Origin: Rhizoclosmatium globosum | Taxonomy: Eukaryota > Chytridiomycota > Chytridiomycetes > Chytridiales > Chytriomycetaceae | DNA length: 32,285 nt | Direction: 5' to 3' | Assembly: GCA_002104985.1 (NCBI GenBank) | Contig: MCGO01000332.1 | Coordinates: 1 to 32,285 of the forward strand | Shown: one piece after another, positions 1 to 12,052 of the stretch | How the letters are laid out: each line of letters opens with the position of its first letter | How positions within the stretch are numbered: position 1 is the first letter of the stretch | Translations under genes and position numbers: made by a program | The notes under the pieces: generated by a model | The model's input: the letters and a program-made list of their open reading frames with translations, nothing else | The model's database searches: none | What the model was told of the DNA's origin: nothing

Positions 1-1
1 T

Positions 2-175
2 TCCACAAACACAAAGAAGGGACAACAACACGGAGAAAAGAAAAAGGCTGTTCCGAACTTGAAGAAAAGGGCATATCAACTCCAGAGTACTAGCGCGTCT
101 GCTAGTGAATTTGGCGACGGTGGTGTACAGAAACTTGTCGGTGGAACCAGAAAGAAAGTTCGCGTGTTGTATTAA
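2..175 (+). CDS. 3' end of an unidentified gene
   Basis: An open frame runs from the window edge to a TAA at 173-175 and encodes the last 57 residues of a protein. The tail is basic and polar: a lysine run near the start, a Ser/Ala-rich stretch (STSASASEFGDGG) and the C-terminal residues RKKVRVLY. I recognise no domain, and the start lies outside the window. It converges on the demethylase gene, whose stop is only 75 bases further on, which supports this being a real gene end in a compact genome. Function unknown. Confidence 0.5.
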   Translation, partial: STNTKKGQQHGEKKKAVPNLKKRAYQLQSTSASASEFGDGGVQKLVGGTRKKVRVLY

Positions 176-250
176 GTTTGGACGTCCAAAAGATTTTATT
201 TTCGTATAACAGAGTGTTTATAAACAATAAATACGTTAAGCGCTTGGCGG

Positions 251-2734
251 TTATTTCTTTTTTAGTTTTGAAAGAGCCTTGTTGAGGCGGCTGAAGACAC
301 CGCCAGTTGCTTTCTTTGGTGGGGGTGCGGGTTTGCCTATTCCGATTTCAGCGGCTATTTTCTTCATATCGATTACGCGAGGGGCTGTGGAAGTTGAGGA
401 AGAAGTTGTTGGTTGTTGGGTGGGTGGAAGGGGTTGTCTTGCTGTTGTGGTTGTTGGAGGTTTTGGAAGGTACTGGAGTAGGTCGAGGTGGCAACGATAC
501 TACTGCAGCTCTTTGTGGTGCTGATGGAGCTGCTGCACGTGCAATAACAGGAGGATTTGAGACGGGCGCTCGTGAAATGGGAATATGAATATTTTCAGAT
601 ACAGCGCCAACAACAACTGTAGTAGAACTTCGAGATGGAGCAAGTGGATTCTTGAAAATAATTTTCGGCTTCTTTTCGTACAGGTTCTTCCAATTTTAAC
701 AGAGCATCATCGTCCACTTCATCGACCAAACCGTCCATATAATCATCGTCCTCAGATTCAAGTCCATCGTCTTGGTAATTTTCTGCTTCTGATTCACCGC
801 TGTTCCATACTTCTTCATCTTCTGGAGCATCAATTAAAGGCCGTTTGACTCTTATTTTGATTCCTTTTTCTTTCTCTTTTACGGCAACATTATTCAAGGC
901 AGCCTCAGTCTGGGTCTCTAATTGAGAATCACGTACTGAAGTCATTCGCTTTACAACGTCCTCAAGCTCACCCTCCATAAGAACCATTTGTCTTTTTACG
1001 ACAGCTTTTTCAAAACTCTTTGCCAGTTTTCCCACATTTTTAAACTCTTGAGGGACACTCAAGCGTGCTAGTTTCCGCGCTTTAACGTCTTGTCCATTGA
1101 GATATTCAATCTGCACCAAAAGAAACTCGGCCACCTTCACCAGCCCCGTGAGTTCATGCTTCGACAACAAACCAGCTTCCTCCGGATTCTGCAACACTTT
1201 AAGATAATGTTTTGCCGCATACCACTGCATCTCCACGAAATACGGAAACCGAAACTTGAGCGGCACATCCGTCCTGTTTTCCAACTCATACATCTGAATC
1301 TGCATCCCCATATCCATCCCCTGCAAAAAGTTTCCACCAATCACAATCGAATCTCGCGGTGTGTATACTGCGTGGATCCAACCTGAGGGAATAAACATGG
1401 TGTTTCCAGCAACGATTCGGACTTCGATGCATTCCTTGACTTCGTCCCCGAAAAACGTTGTCCCTTGGTCAGGCGACGTGCTCCACTTTTCGTATTTTTT
1501 GAGGTTGACGGGTGTAGGTCTTATGAAGTAGAAATGCTTTTCGCCGGAGAGGAGGTGGTAGAATACAGAGGAACCGCCGAAATCAATGTGGAAGTCTGTG
1601 TAGCAGTCCTTGACGGACATGAGGCAGTATAGCTGGACGCGAGGGAATTCGGGCCTTTGAGACCGTGGGGGCCAGATTGTTTCTGTCCAGTCGAGTTGGC
1701 GGACGATTCGCGGGCGTTGGATAAGGGTTGAGAGTTTCGTTGAGCCGATTTCGAGGGATATGACCTTTTTTCCGTGATATTTAGAGACGCAGGTTATTGG
1801 TTTGGTGAGGGGTGTATACATTTAGAAGACGCTTCCGCTTCTCGATGGGTTGGGTGAAGTAGGATGCCCAGTCGTCGAGAGTCATTTGTTTATCAGCTTG
1901 AGTTAGTACTTCCATGGCATCAACGATTTTATCGCGTCCTGTATGGTGCAAGAAGGAAGAGAATTAATCGGGGATAAATGAAGGGAAGCAAAGGAGCTGG
2001 CAGACATATTCGTGATGTACAAAACCAAAAGCTGAACCAAAAACAAACTCACCACATGCATCGGCTACTTGATCTACGGTCAAGGTTCTAGGTGGCATTT
2101 TCATGTCCAGTCCGTCCGGCTCTTCCACCAAAAACGGCTCCTTCATTCCAGTCAGCCTCAGCCATTCCAGCGTAACCGATTCCCCATTTACGTATGCTAC
2201 AGAGCAGTTAATGTCTCTCGATGCGACTATTAGTCAGTCCTACCAAACTTGTTGGGAGCAAATCGTTTTGTCCTGAGCAGTTTAGCGTATTTGTGTTCGT
2301 CTTCAGCGAATGCACCGCCTCTGTCCTTTCGTTGTAGTCAATCATTGTTCGGGATTCACGCTGGGGCCTCGCTGGAGCAAGTTGTCGCACTGGGTTCAGA
2401 GTTAGTTTCGTCCCTGACACGGCCAGGCTACTCAACTGATTGAGGGTCCATACAAAACAGAGCACTGACAAAGTAGTTATTAGTTTTTTAGTAGTACTAG
2501 CAGGGACCAAGTAACCAAGTAACCAACCTCAGCACAATGAAATGTCTGGAACGTCAACGAGTCCTCTTCTTTGACCTGAGGCGAAAGACAAGCGCCGTGG
2601 AACCATTCTTTGCACTGGTTGCATCTGATTCATTCGTTCAATGGCTCGATAACCTGCTTCCACACCGTCACTTACTGCATCATAAACCGGCCGTCCCACA
2701 ACGATCGGCAGTAGCAAAACAAGTCGCCCTTCAT
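251..2734 (-). CDS. PHD-JmjC histone lysine demethylase (KDM2/JHDM1 family)
   Basis: Predicted nuclear Fe(II)/2-oxoglutarate histone demethylase; the family acts on methylated H3K36. On the minus strand the start at 2734 opens almost directly into a PHD finger: CYC, then QCNQC, WFHGAC and HCAEC across introns. A linker ending in TLEWLRLTGMKEPF leads to the JmjC domain. The JmjC core is textbook: TDFHIDFGGSS supplies the HxD iron ligands, GEKHFYFIRP the 2OG lysine, and SGWIHAVYTP the distal histidine. Short introns fit, for example one whose removal gives RLLN-VISLEIGS, the conserved family junction. The C-terminal third is low-complexity (acidic, then Pro/Thr/Ser) and ends in a Lys-rich tail at 251-253. 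One or two frame slips are needed, near 2320-2440 and possibly 480-510, unless unseen introns explain them. The domain call is firm; exact exon ends are not. Confidence 0.88.
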
Positions 2735-2878
2735 TTGATTCGGATAACTGATGTATTGGATTGGTTGATTGGTTCGGAGGAGTAGGCAGAAAAGAAGCGT
2801 CAGTCTGACTCTTGTACCCTCAACTCTTTTCCAAATTATTCAGAAGTTAATACGCAATCTTTCCTTCATAAAAATTGA

Positions 2879-3214
2879 ATGAATTCAATCCACACTGTTC
2901 TCACTGGAACTCTCTCATCTGATTTGAATATCCGCAACATTGTGATCCAAACATTGTCAGAGGCTTGCGTCAAATGCCCTTCGCTTGAATCAGAACTTTT
3001 GAAGTTGACAGAACTAGTTGCTTCTTTACCGTCTTTGCTCAAGCTCTCAAGCATCTCTCATCCAGCTCTCTCCAAGTCCCTCTCCGTCCATATTATCGAA
3101 TTCATATCGAGCAATATCAAACGATACAACGTAGCCCTGGAAATCCAGCTTCCTTGTAAAGAATGCGCTTTGATCTGGAATGCCATGGCTGCCCCACCAA
3201 ACTCAACCACCTAG
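2879..3214 (+). CDS. Unidentified 111-residue protein
   Basis: A clean ATG-to-TAG frame. The start is 144 bases from the divergent demethylase start, so the two could share a promoter region. The product is helical and leucine/serine-rich (SELLKLTELVASLPSLLKL), reminiscent of a HEAT-type helical solenoid fragment. Near the C-terminus there is a CKEC pair but no second cysteine pair, so I do not call a zinc finger. It could instead be a 5' part of the following oxygenase gene, but I found no intron that joins the two in frame. Function unknown. Confidence 0.4.
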   Translation: MNSIHTVLTGTLSSDLNIRNIVIQTLSEACVKCPSLESELLKLTELVASLPSLLKLSSISHPALSKSLSVHIIEFISSNIKRYNVALEIQLPCKECALIWNAMAAPPNSTT

Positions 3215-3242
3215 ATCACCTGGCAATTACAACCACGCAAAT

Positions 3243-4033
3243 ATGGGCAAACCAGTCCTCCTCCCGCGTAAAACAAAGTCATTTGGTGCATCGTACACTT
3301 TCACAGCACAAACACTTGAACAGGAGCCTGAAACGCCGCCAGAAATAACGGCACTCTACCAGGAAACAAAAGAAATATTCAGACTTCAAGAAGGTCCCAA
3401 TGCGTGTCTTGAAAATGATTATGATTGCGGACGGAATTATATTTCGGAGCATTCGGATAATATAAAGCCGCTTGGACCTCTCAAGGATGTGTACTGTTGG
3501 GTGACGGGTCCTTCTGTACGCGTGCGTGCAATTGGGAAACGCGTCCCTGCTTCACTGAAACAGTACTGTGGAGACCCAGAAAATGCTGATGCAACAAGAA
3601 ACTTGATGTCTGTCCTCGTTCCAGCCGGACTCTATGTCATGCGTGGGAATCGGTTCCAGGAACGGTATTCGCATGAAATCCCTCAGATGCATGAAGCGTT
3701 GTTGAAAGAGTTTTGGTTATGGCGAAAAAGTTGTGGTACGCATTTCCTGATGTTGTGGAGTTGACGGAAAAGGGGGCTTCGCAGACTGGATTGGTACAAG
3801 CTTTGTGGGTTAAGGAGAATAAGGAGATTGTCAAGGCTGCCATTTTGGATGGGAAGTTGAATAACAGAAATACAGCCAAGAATAAGACCGAAAGAACGGA
3901 TGCGGAGTTGGTGCAGAATTTTGAGGAGTGGTGTTTGGAAAGAACAAGTTACACTCTGAGACAGTTTGCATCTTCGGACGTTGAAGTATTGATTAAAACA
4001 TCGGATTCGTTGAAACGGAAATATGATGAGTAA
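3243..4033 (+). CDS. AlkB-like 2-oxoglutarate/Fe(II) dioxygenase
   Basis: Starting at the ATG at 3243 (MGKPVLLPRKTK), the protein has the AlkB-type layout. NYISEHSDN gives the HxD iron-binding pair inside a typical 'N-Y-I-x-x-H-S-D' context. About 70 residues later, GLYVMRGNRFQERYSHEIP gives the 'GxLxVMxGxxQxxxxHxIP' strand with the distal iron histidine. AlkB homologues remove alkyl groups from nucleic acids or, in some branches, from proteins; the substrate cannot be told here. The usual C-terminal arginine motif for 2OG is not obvious. After about residue 155 the reading frame must shift (3,700-3,740) to enter a 100-residue polar, Lys/Glu-rich C-terminal extension ending at 4033. The family call rests on motifs only. 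An upstream in-frame ATG at 3180 is possible. Confidence 0.6.
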
Positions 4034-4144
4034 ATATTTAAACTGCATTTTCAGAATCGGAGGGAATATTTAATGATACAATAATGCAAGGATAAATTAT
4101 GGCAAACAGTTGCAAAATGGGAATTATAAGGCAGGGGCTCCAGA

Positions 4145-4936
4145 TCATTCCGTTTCTTCCACCGCTTCAGGTTCATCAACAATTACATCAGGCACATCAA
4201 GTGGTTTTTTGTTGCTTTTCTCCTCGAATTCCAGCCAACGATACTTGGCATAGTTTTTGAGGCACCACAACACCTCGCCAGCACTCCCCACTAACAAGCC
4301 GAAAAGACCTAACAAAGCCGGGGAAATGCAAATACCAGCAACACTGAAGATCAAATACGGATTCCGTTTCCAGGAAATTTTCAACCTCCTCTTCATCACA
4401 AACGTTGATGCAATGCCACACACGAGCGTCAATCCAATTCCCATCATAACCAACGATAAACAAAAGCGAAACAAATATCCCCTTGAATTCAATGTACTAC
4501 TTTCACTTTTTCCCTGTAGAGATATGGAGTTACAAATCGAGGGGTAAAAAGGGGGGAAGGGGTTTCAAACCTGATATAAGAGGGTCAGCAAACCGAACTT
4601 TGCGCTCACCACCATTGAGTTTTCGGGATTCAGTTCGTTGATTAACTTTCCGGTCTCCGTGCGTTGCGATACGTCGCTCAGCTTCCGCCCGGCGTTTGGC
4701 TGTCCAGAATCATCTTGGTTACAAAAGAAAGGTCTCAAAAGACAGGGGTGATACAGAAAAGAATGAATAGTATCACTTACCATGAAGGACTTCGGTCTTG
4801 CGAACGTCTGCCTCAGCTTGAATCCTCGCAATTTTCACTGACGCTTTGACTTTTTCCATTTCTGTAAGCAGGACCATATACGCAGCCTTCTCTTCGGGGG
4901 TTTGTAATCTTTCGTAGATGTTCATGTCGAAGGTCA
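4145..4936 (-). CDS. Small two-pass membrane protein with charged N-terminus
   Basis: Minus-strand gene starting at 4936 with MTFDMNIYERLQTPEEKAA. The first ~55 residues look like an amphipathic coiled coil (many K/E/A). An intron with donor GTAAGT joins LH to AKRRAEAERRIATHG in phase. A basic exon (to about 4570) follows, then a last exon with two hydrophobic segments (about LSLVMMGIGLTLVCGIAS and IFSVAGICISPALLGLFG) and an acidic C-terminus ending EAVEETE. The junction near 4500-4570 is not resolved: phases of the visible donor and acceptor do not agree, probably because of a one-base error in a G/A run. I do not recognise the family. It shares a 121-bp divergent promoter region with the next gene. 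Confidence 0.55.
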
Positions 4937-5057
4937 TTGTAGTTGATTTGGAAGGAACTTGGTTTCAGATTGCAAGTTGCAACGTTTATATTTTTGAATA
5001 TAGGTAAAATGAGGGGTCTCAACACACGATTAATGTGTTTTGAATAAACAAGAAGGG

Positions 5058-5963
5058 ATGAATACGTCAGATAAAAACTCTGAGATGAACTTCTTGTTCA
5101 ACACAGTCTACTCAGCCTGGGACTCACAGTCACTCAAGGCAAAGACAGGAGTCCCGTCCATCAAATTGGCACTCAAGCAAGACATTTTCAATGAGATTGC
5201 GAAGCTGTGAGTCCTATCTCATTCTTGAGACTTCAATAACCAACCGAACCCAAACAGCGTTGGCCCAACCGCAGAAAACTATGTGCTTGACAAAGTATTT
5301 CCTCCACTCTCATTCAAACGATCACTTCCAGTCGTTGGCGAAACCCAGCTGGCAACAATGACAAACATCACCATCGCATCATTCGAGATCCTGACTGTCA
5401 ACCTCGAAATCCAAGACGGCTTCATCGACATTTCTATCAGAGACGTCGAAATCAAGGCACTGGCGGACTTGAGTGCCCTTGGAATGCTCTGGAAAGACGT
5501 ATTGATGCGTGGAATCGTTCAAGTCTCTGGAAAGATGCGATTCGGCCTTGCGAACGGACACTGCACCACTCACGTGTACGATATAGCGGTACAGGTGGAT
5601 GAATTCAAGGCTATGACTGGGACGGGTGTTGTTGCGGACATGTGGAGCGACTTGCTGGAGACGGCTGAAGGGTTGTTGCAGACGCGCATTCAGGAGAGTC
5701 TTGGGCGAGTGATCTCGAGGAGTTTGACGGAGTTGTTGGATGATGTTTTGGTTCGGAATTGGGATGTTGTTGGGAGTGTTAGAGGCGTGCATTATAGATT
5801 AGCGGTGGAGTTTGTGAAGGAGCCTGTGATAAGTCGGGGGAGAGGAGTTGAGTATGAGATTGGTGTGGATGCGTTTTCAAAGGTTGGTGGAGACGCTTTT
5901 GTGAAAGTAGAACCTATTAGGAAGCGACGGGAGTCTGAAGCTGTTCCAACTGTTGTCTTGTGA
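5058..5963 (+). CDS. Unidentified 284-residue protein, possibly lipid-binding-like
   Basis: Two exons: 5058-5206 and 5258-5963, with a 51-nt GT-AG intron. The phases match and the total length is a multiple of three, giving 284 residues without any slip. The N-terminal exon reads MNTSDKNSEMNFLFNTVYSA; the main body alternates short hydrophobic and polar residues in long beta-like stretches (for example MTNITIASFEILTVNLEIQ, then DISIRDVEIKALADL), followed by helical segments and a basic C-terminal part (EPIRKRRESEA). The repeated amphipathic strands followed by a helix recall BPI/TULIP-type lipid-binding folds, but I see no diagnostic motif, so this is only a suggestion. No signal peptide is visible. 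Confidence 0.7.
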
Positions 5964-6150
5964 CATCCCACATACAATACTAATAAATTTGCATATATAT
6001 ACTTACTTAGGAGTTTTTGCCGTTTACAATAGTTAGGTGGATTTTTGCTCTCGTCCCTCATTTATCAGCCAATTCATATTTTAGTATATTGAAGCGTTGA
6101 GCAAGTCGGATTAGCTCATTTGGGTAATTTGGCAAATATTACTGTTTGCA

Positions 6151-8048
6151 ATGAAAACATCCAATTTGCGAAACAAGGAAAGTATAAATACCGACTATCA
6201 CCAGAATAAACGCTATAGTATGCAAAACATGACGTTGTCTGCGCAAAAACCAGCAATCGATATGCTCGACCTCGTTGTAATTGGTGCAGGTCCACATTCC
6301 CTCTCACTCCTCTGCCGCCTCCTCGAACAGTCCCCCTTCGAAACCCTCACGGACAGCGACCACCAGCGGTACCACCACATCCGTACCAAATCCAAAAACA
6401 AGCTTGTCCGAGATTGTTGTGACACAATCGACGTGGATAGTTTGAAACCCCGCATCAAAGTCATTGACGCGAACGTTTCGAGTGGAGGTTGGATGTGTCA
6501 ATGGAACAAGAGCTTTGAAGCTCTTCATATCGCTCATTTGAGAAGTCCTATGTTTTTCCATCCTGATCCGTAAGGTTTTTTTTTTTTTTTTGATGATTCA
6601 AAACTGATTAGTATGTCAGGTTTCATCCTGATGCGCTTCGGACTTTCGCAAAGGCTGAGTGTCGGGAATGTGAATTGTTGGATATTACGGCGTGTTTTGA
6701 AAGTGGGTGTAAGAAGTGTAAGAAGACTAAGCAAAGGTATTAATTGGCTCAAGGATTGGCGAACCTTTTATTTAAAACCATCAGTAGATCCCACTTCATT
6801 GCCAACGATCGGCGACAATTTTTACTCCAAGTGCATCTCTGTTTCAAGATTTTTGTTCGTCTTTGGTGGATCGGTATGGCCTGGATGATGTGTTGCATCA
6901 AGGAAACGTCACAGCCATTACACCAGTAAATCCCAACACGCCAAACTCGTACTTCGAAATCAAATCTTTTAACAAGTACACAGGCGAGTATATTCACAGC
7001 GAAACGTGTCGTGGCAGCACTTGGAAACGTCAATAACCCAATCATCCCACCATGGGTTCATATGATTCCTCAACATATCCCAGAGAAAAGGATAGTTCAT
7101 GCTTTGGATTTTGTACAGTGTTTGAAGAGTGATTGTGAGGGATGTCATGATGATATCCTACCTGATCAATTGAAGGAACAACTAAATGATCTAAGCGAGA
7201 AGCCTCGACTGCTTGTTATTGGAGGCGGATTAACAAGTGCACAACTTGTCCAACTTGCTGTGAAACGTGGCTTCAAAGATGTGAGTTGTCTATTCCGATT
7301 CACTTGAATATCACTTAAACAAATGAATGGTATCAGATCACACTGATGACTCGCGGTGTACTCAAGACTTCACAATTCGATCTTTCGCTTGACTGGATTG
7401 GACGTAACGCGAATACACTCTTTGCATCGTTTTGGCAAGCACCACTAGCCGAACGTCGAGCTATTCTTCGACGCGCCAAGAACGGCGGATCTGTTACACC
7501 AGAATATATGGCTCTATTGAAGTGTTATAAGGAAACCGGAGTGTTGGAAATCAAAGAGAAACAGGAAGTAAGACAAGCGGATTGGAATTCTCGTGACGAG
7601 AAGTGGCGTGTTTTGATGAGTACCTGTGAATATGAGGAGTATGATGTAATTTGGTTGGGTACTGGAGCTGCGTTGGATGTGAAAAAGAAGCTTGTCTTGC
7701 ACCTGTGCTTGAGTCGGATCCTATTGAAGTTGTGGGAGGGTTGCCAGCCTTGGATCGGAATTTGAAGTGGGGTGATCTTGATTTGTATATGATGAGTGGG
7801 TATTGCGGTCTCTCTCTTGGTCCTACAGCTGGTAATCTTATCGGAGGACGTGTTGCGGCTGAGAGAATCGCGGGGACTTGTGGAAAAAGTGGGTTGATGA
7901 GAGCGAGGAATTACGGAGTGTTTCTGAAGGCGCACGCGTGAAAGGAGGACGAGAAGTGAAACCCGATTTATCTAGTTTGGCTACGATGACGGGAGCTTTG
8001 AAAACTTTTGGAGTGTTTTGGTTGAATAAAAAGAGTTTGAGGTTTTAA
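6151..8048 (+). CDS. FAD-dependent monooxygenase-like (flavin/ornithine monooxygenase superfamily)
   Basis: The N-terminus contains a Rossmann FAD-binding motif, LDLVVIGAGPHSLSLL, followed by WNKSFEALHIAHLRSPMFFH, typical of flavoprotein monooxygenases related to ornithine/lysine N-hydroxylases. A second Rossmann motif, PRLLVIGGGLTSAQL, marks the NAD(P)H site. A Cys-rich insert (about 6650-6735: CRECELL, CKKCKK) lies between them. Near the C-terminus, YCGLSLGPTAGNLIGGRVAA resembles the final FAD-contacting segment. Introns are visible at about 6570-6619 (with a 15-T run) and 7280-7336. The frame slips near 6735, 6825, 7000, 7690 and 7870, with conserved text on each side, so as deposited the gene is broken. 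Substrate unknown; I do not assign a siderophore role. Confidence 0.75.
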
Positions 8049-8079
8049 TTGAGCCTAATCCCTGAGAGTTGCCTGTAAC

Positions 8080-8199
8080 ATGTGTTATATCGTAGGAGAT
8101 GCGGGATTGTTTGTGATGAAGATGAATCGGAATATGAGCACTGACATTGTGGAATACGATTGGTTTGAAATCGCATTGAAGGAGAAGGTCTTTGAATAA
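8080..8199 (+). pseudogene. Short TLDc-like fragment, or lost 5' exon
   Basis: A 39-residue frame starts 31 bases after the previous gene's stop. Its end, DIVEYDWFEIALKE, closely resembles the end of the next gene, EIVEYEVFEIAMKDV, which is the last strand of a TLDc domain. This suggests the tail of a former tandem TLDc copy. Alternatively it is a 5' exon of the BTB-TLDc gene, but I found no good splice donor before the stop. No other part of a second TLDc domain is visible nearby. Confidence 0.35.
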
Positions 8200-8238
8200 G
8201 GTTATCTTTCATTTCTTCTGTTTTTTGGTTGAACTTGA

Positions 8239-9655
8239 GTGGGATGTCCAAATGACTCTCAGTTCATTGAATCGGACGATGCTGATGCGATGGACTCAAA
8301 CAACTCCATTCGACTTGACAAGACATTCGCTGATGTCCTTCTTCTTGTTGGAGTGAACAAGACGCCCATCTATGCTCATGCAGCCTTCCTCGCCCAAAAC
8401 AGTGATTACTATCGCACAGCCCTTGATGAACGATGGACTGAACCCGTTGTAGTTCCGGATTGTTTAAGCATTGATCCAAGAGTACGGAGAAATCTTAGGA
8501 CGTATTGAGTCATCCTGAAGTGGATGGAACGACTGTGAATCTAGCACTTGAATTCATTTACACCAAATCAGTGTCAGTTCCGAACGAGATGTTACTCTCT
8601 GTGGCTATATTCGCTGATTCTATTTTGCTTGCGAATCTCAAGGACAAATGCATACGTAGAGCTTACAAACTCCTTTCACCAAGTAATTCACTTGATTTCT
8701 ACGTGATGTGTAACAAGCTGCAACAACCGAAATATTTAATCATTGGGGCTTTGATGAGTGCATTGCAGAATCTTCCTGCTGCAATTCAAGGCGGGAAGTC
8801 GGCGTTGTGTGAATTGGGTGCTGATGAATTATGCCATATTCTACGTTTCTATGCGTTTCCTTGTGCTGAAACAGGAAGACTATTGTGGGATGGGCGAAAG
8901 CGTTGCAAGGGATTGATTCTAACGAAGATTCTGGGTTTGATGTCAAGCAAGCTTGGGTGGATATAGCACCTATGGTGCATTTCTGTGACGATCAAGATCC
9001 ATTTATTACCTCTTTGGCGGAGTCTTCAAGTCGCAATGCTTTGATAAATAAAGCTTCCAGCCCTATTAAGATTGACCGATGGGGCAAAGCCAGAACCTTG
9101 GATTCTCAAGTTTTGGGAGGCCCAATTGAGCAGTATGCATTTTGGAGACAGTTTAGGGAGCAGTTTGGAAATACGATTCCTTGCAAAAACCAGCCATCTT
9201 GTATCGTGCAACTGAACATAAATTTTCAGATCTCGATTTTAAGAATCTGTGTAAAGGATTCCAAAATATGCTGGTATTGGTAGAAACCATTGGTGGCAAA
9301 TACTTGGGGGTATACAAATCTGGGATGGGACCCAAACACTCGATTGGAAGGGGGAAATGAGCTTGTTTTCATCTTTTCGTTTGAGCGTAATCAATCGATG
9401 GAATATCAGTTGAACAGGATTTACAGTGACGAATTCGAAAACGTGGATTACCGACCTGCCATGCAATTCGGGCCTGGCTTTAAGGGAGCTAAAACTCTAT
9501 ACATTCAGTTGGACTGGTGCTTTGTGCAGGGAAGGCCAGGTGCTTTTAATGGCAAAAACGCATCCGAATTTCTTGGCGTTTCTGAGGGAGAAAGGTATGC
9601 TCATTGTGAGATTGTAGAATATGAAGTGTTTGAAATTGCAATGAAAGATGTATAA
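8239..9655 (+). CDS. BTB-BACK-TLDc domain protein
   Basis: The N-terminus is a BTB/POZ domain: TFADVLLLVGVNKTPIYAH, then LAQNSDYYRTALDERW and, in the next frame, LSHPEVDGTTVNLALEFIYT. A BACK-like helical region follows (to about 8960; AWVDIAPMVHF). The C-terminal third is a TLDc domain: ILYRATEHKFSDLDFKNLC, VETIGGKYLGVYKSG, ELVFIFSFERN and the terminal EIVEYEVFEIAMKDV. BTB domains dimerise and can recruit Cullin-3; TLDc domains are linked to oxidative-stress protection and V-ATPase binding in other eukaryotes. The shift near 8448-8505 can be explained by a 50-nt GT-AG intron; those near 8880, 9190 and 9355 look like one-base indels. Family call by motifs; cellular role inferred only. Confidence 0.8.
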
Positions 9656-9705
9656 ATAGTTCCTTATTTCTTTCTTCTTTTTTGAAGTTCCTCCAAACCA
9701 AACCA

Positions 9706-10678
<973 letters not shown>

Positions 10679-10733
10679 GTAGAGCTAAATGAAAGCTGAT
10701 TTTTCAATCATTATTTATTCTCTGTTTAAAGAA

Positions 10734-12002
10734 TCACTCTCGCTCGTCGCGTCTTCTCAACACCTCACCAAACCCTTTCGCCGAAACATCGTTTAACCCC
10801 AAGTCGCCCAACCCCCAATTCTCCTCAATCGTCTTCAAAATATCGTAATGATTAAACTTGGAATCGTTCCAGTTTCCTTCCTTGGCGGTTCACTCGGGTT
10901 CCCAGTTGGAAGTGCAACGCGACACAATTGATTACGTTTGAAATGTACCAGTTTGGTTTATCGATGCTTGGTTGTCGGTATTGATTGTGTTGTCTTTGAT
11001 GCTTGGGATCGCCCATTCCCAGTCGATTGACTTGTATAACTGGGATTGAGAGTGAGGGGTGTGGATTTGACGGCGTTTCCGAGAAGCCATGTTGCTACAC
11101 GGTTCTGTCCGAATAGTAGGACGCGGATTCATCGAATGTGAGGACAAACAGTGTTCTTTGGGATTGGAATACGGGATGCGCTGCGAGAGGAGTGTAAAAG
11201 TTTTTGATGTAGCGAGCGGCGTAGGTAATGTTTGTGTCGTGGGCGTTATTGTCTTGGCATGGAGTGTAGAAGACGAAGGAGGGGAGGGTGTTGGATTCCA
11301 GCTCACGTTTGAAAGCTTCTGCAGATTTTATCTGTTGGTTGTTGTTGGGTTATGGCCGTTCACATAAATTTGGAAAAGCATACGTTCTTGGCTCTCGTTG
11401 GATTATCCTGGACAGATTTAAGAGACGCGAATGGATCTGATGAAACAGTGGGTTATTTAGAGTGGATTATCAAAGAGTTCGACTGTTAACTGTGGCGACG
11501 GACGTATCTCCCATGAGCATGATCCAAGAAGGGCTTCTCTCCCGTCCAGTTGTCAGGGTACTCTTATCATGGGCTTATGTTAGTATACAATGCCATGTAG
11601 AGTTCCACATTACCTTCACAGTATGATCCCCAGGAAACCCCTTTCGTTCCAACAAATCAACTAGACTCTCGCCTTCAATATCACGCACGACATCATCCTT
11701 CACCTTCAAATCACCAGTAGCGAAGGCAACGTAGTTTGGCTGGGATGGATGGGTGACACCGTGGTAGTTTATAAGGAGAGTTCCGTTGTGGGTTGTGTGA
11801 GCTCCGAGAGTGGAGACTGGGCAAGGGCGTGGGCGTAGTCTGTGTTTTCAAGAATGTGACCTGCCAAAGATGAAAGTCTTTGAGAGAATAGCTTCAGTGG
11901 ATGGTGCAGGAAACGTACAATCACTCTGTCGAACCACTTTCCATTGACGACAGTCATTTTGGGAAAAGTTGTGTCTTGGCAAACTGAAAAACTCTGTTCC
12001 AT
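10734..12002 (-). CDS. Acid phosphatase / phosphoesterase (PF04185-type)
   Basis: Hydrolyses phosphate esters in the known fungal family, often secreted. On the minus strand the gene begins near 12002 (MEQSFSVCQDTTFPK) with KWFDRVIV, LENTDYAHALAQSPL and, in the next frame, INYHGVTHPSQPNYVAFATG, the HPSQPNY metal/phosphate motif. Then come EYPDNWTGEKPFLDHAHG, an exon with ELESNTLPSFVFYTPCQDNN and HDTNITYAARYIKNFY, LFVLTFDESASYY, and finally ILKTIEENWGLGDLG, the family's terminal motif, ending RRRDERE at 10734. Introns fit at about 11348-11388 and 11565-11625. Frame slips occur near 11,490, 11,090 and 10,960. No signal peptide is visible. The start abuts a truncated dehydrogenase copy, so the native N-terminus may have been replaced. 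Converges on TRM8 with 55 bases between the stops. Confidence 0.82.
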
Positions 12003-12052
12003 GAATAATCCACCATATTTCGAATAATTTAAGAAAATAAAAGGATTTAATC

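Noticed and set aside
279..588. Gly/Val-rich plus-strand frames near the window start
   Set aside because: They lie opposite the low-complexity Pro/Thr/Ser C-terminal coding region of the JmjC demethylase.
6110..6135. GGATTAGCTCATTTGGGTAA, which resembles a tRNA A box
   Set aside because: No matching B box (GGTTCRANNCC) or cloverleaf arms follow within tRNA distance.
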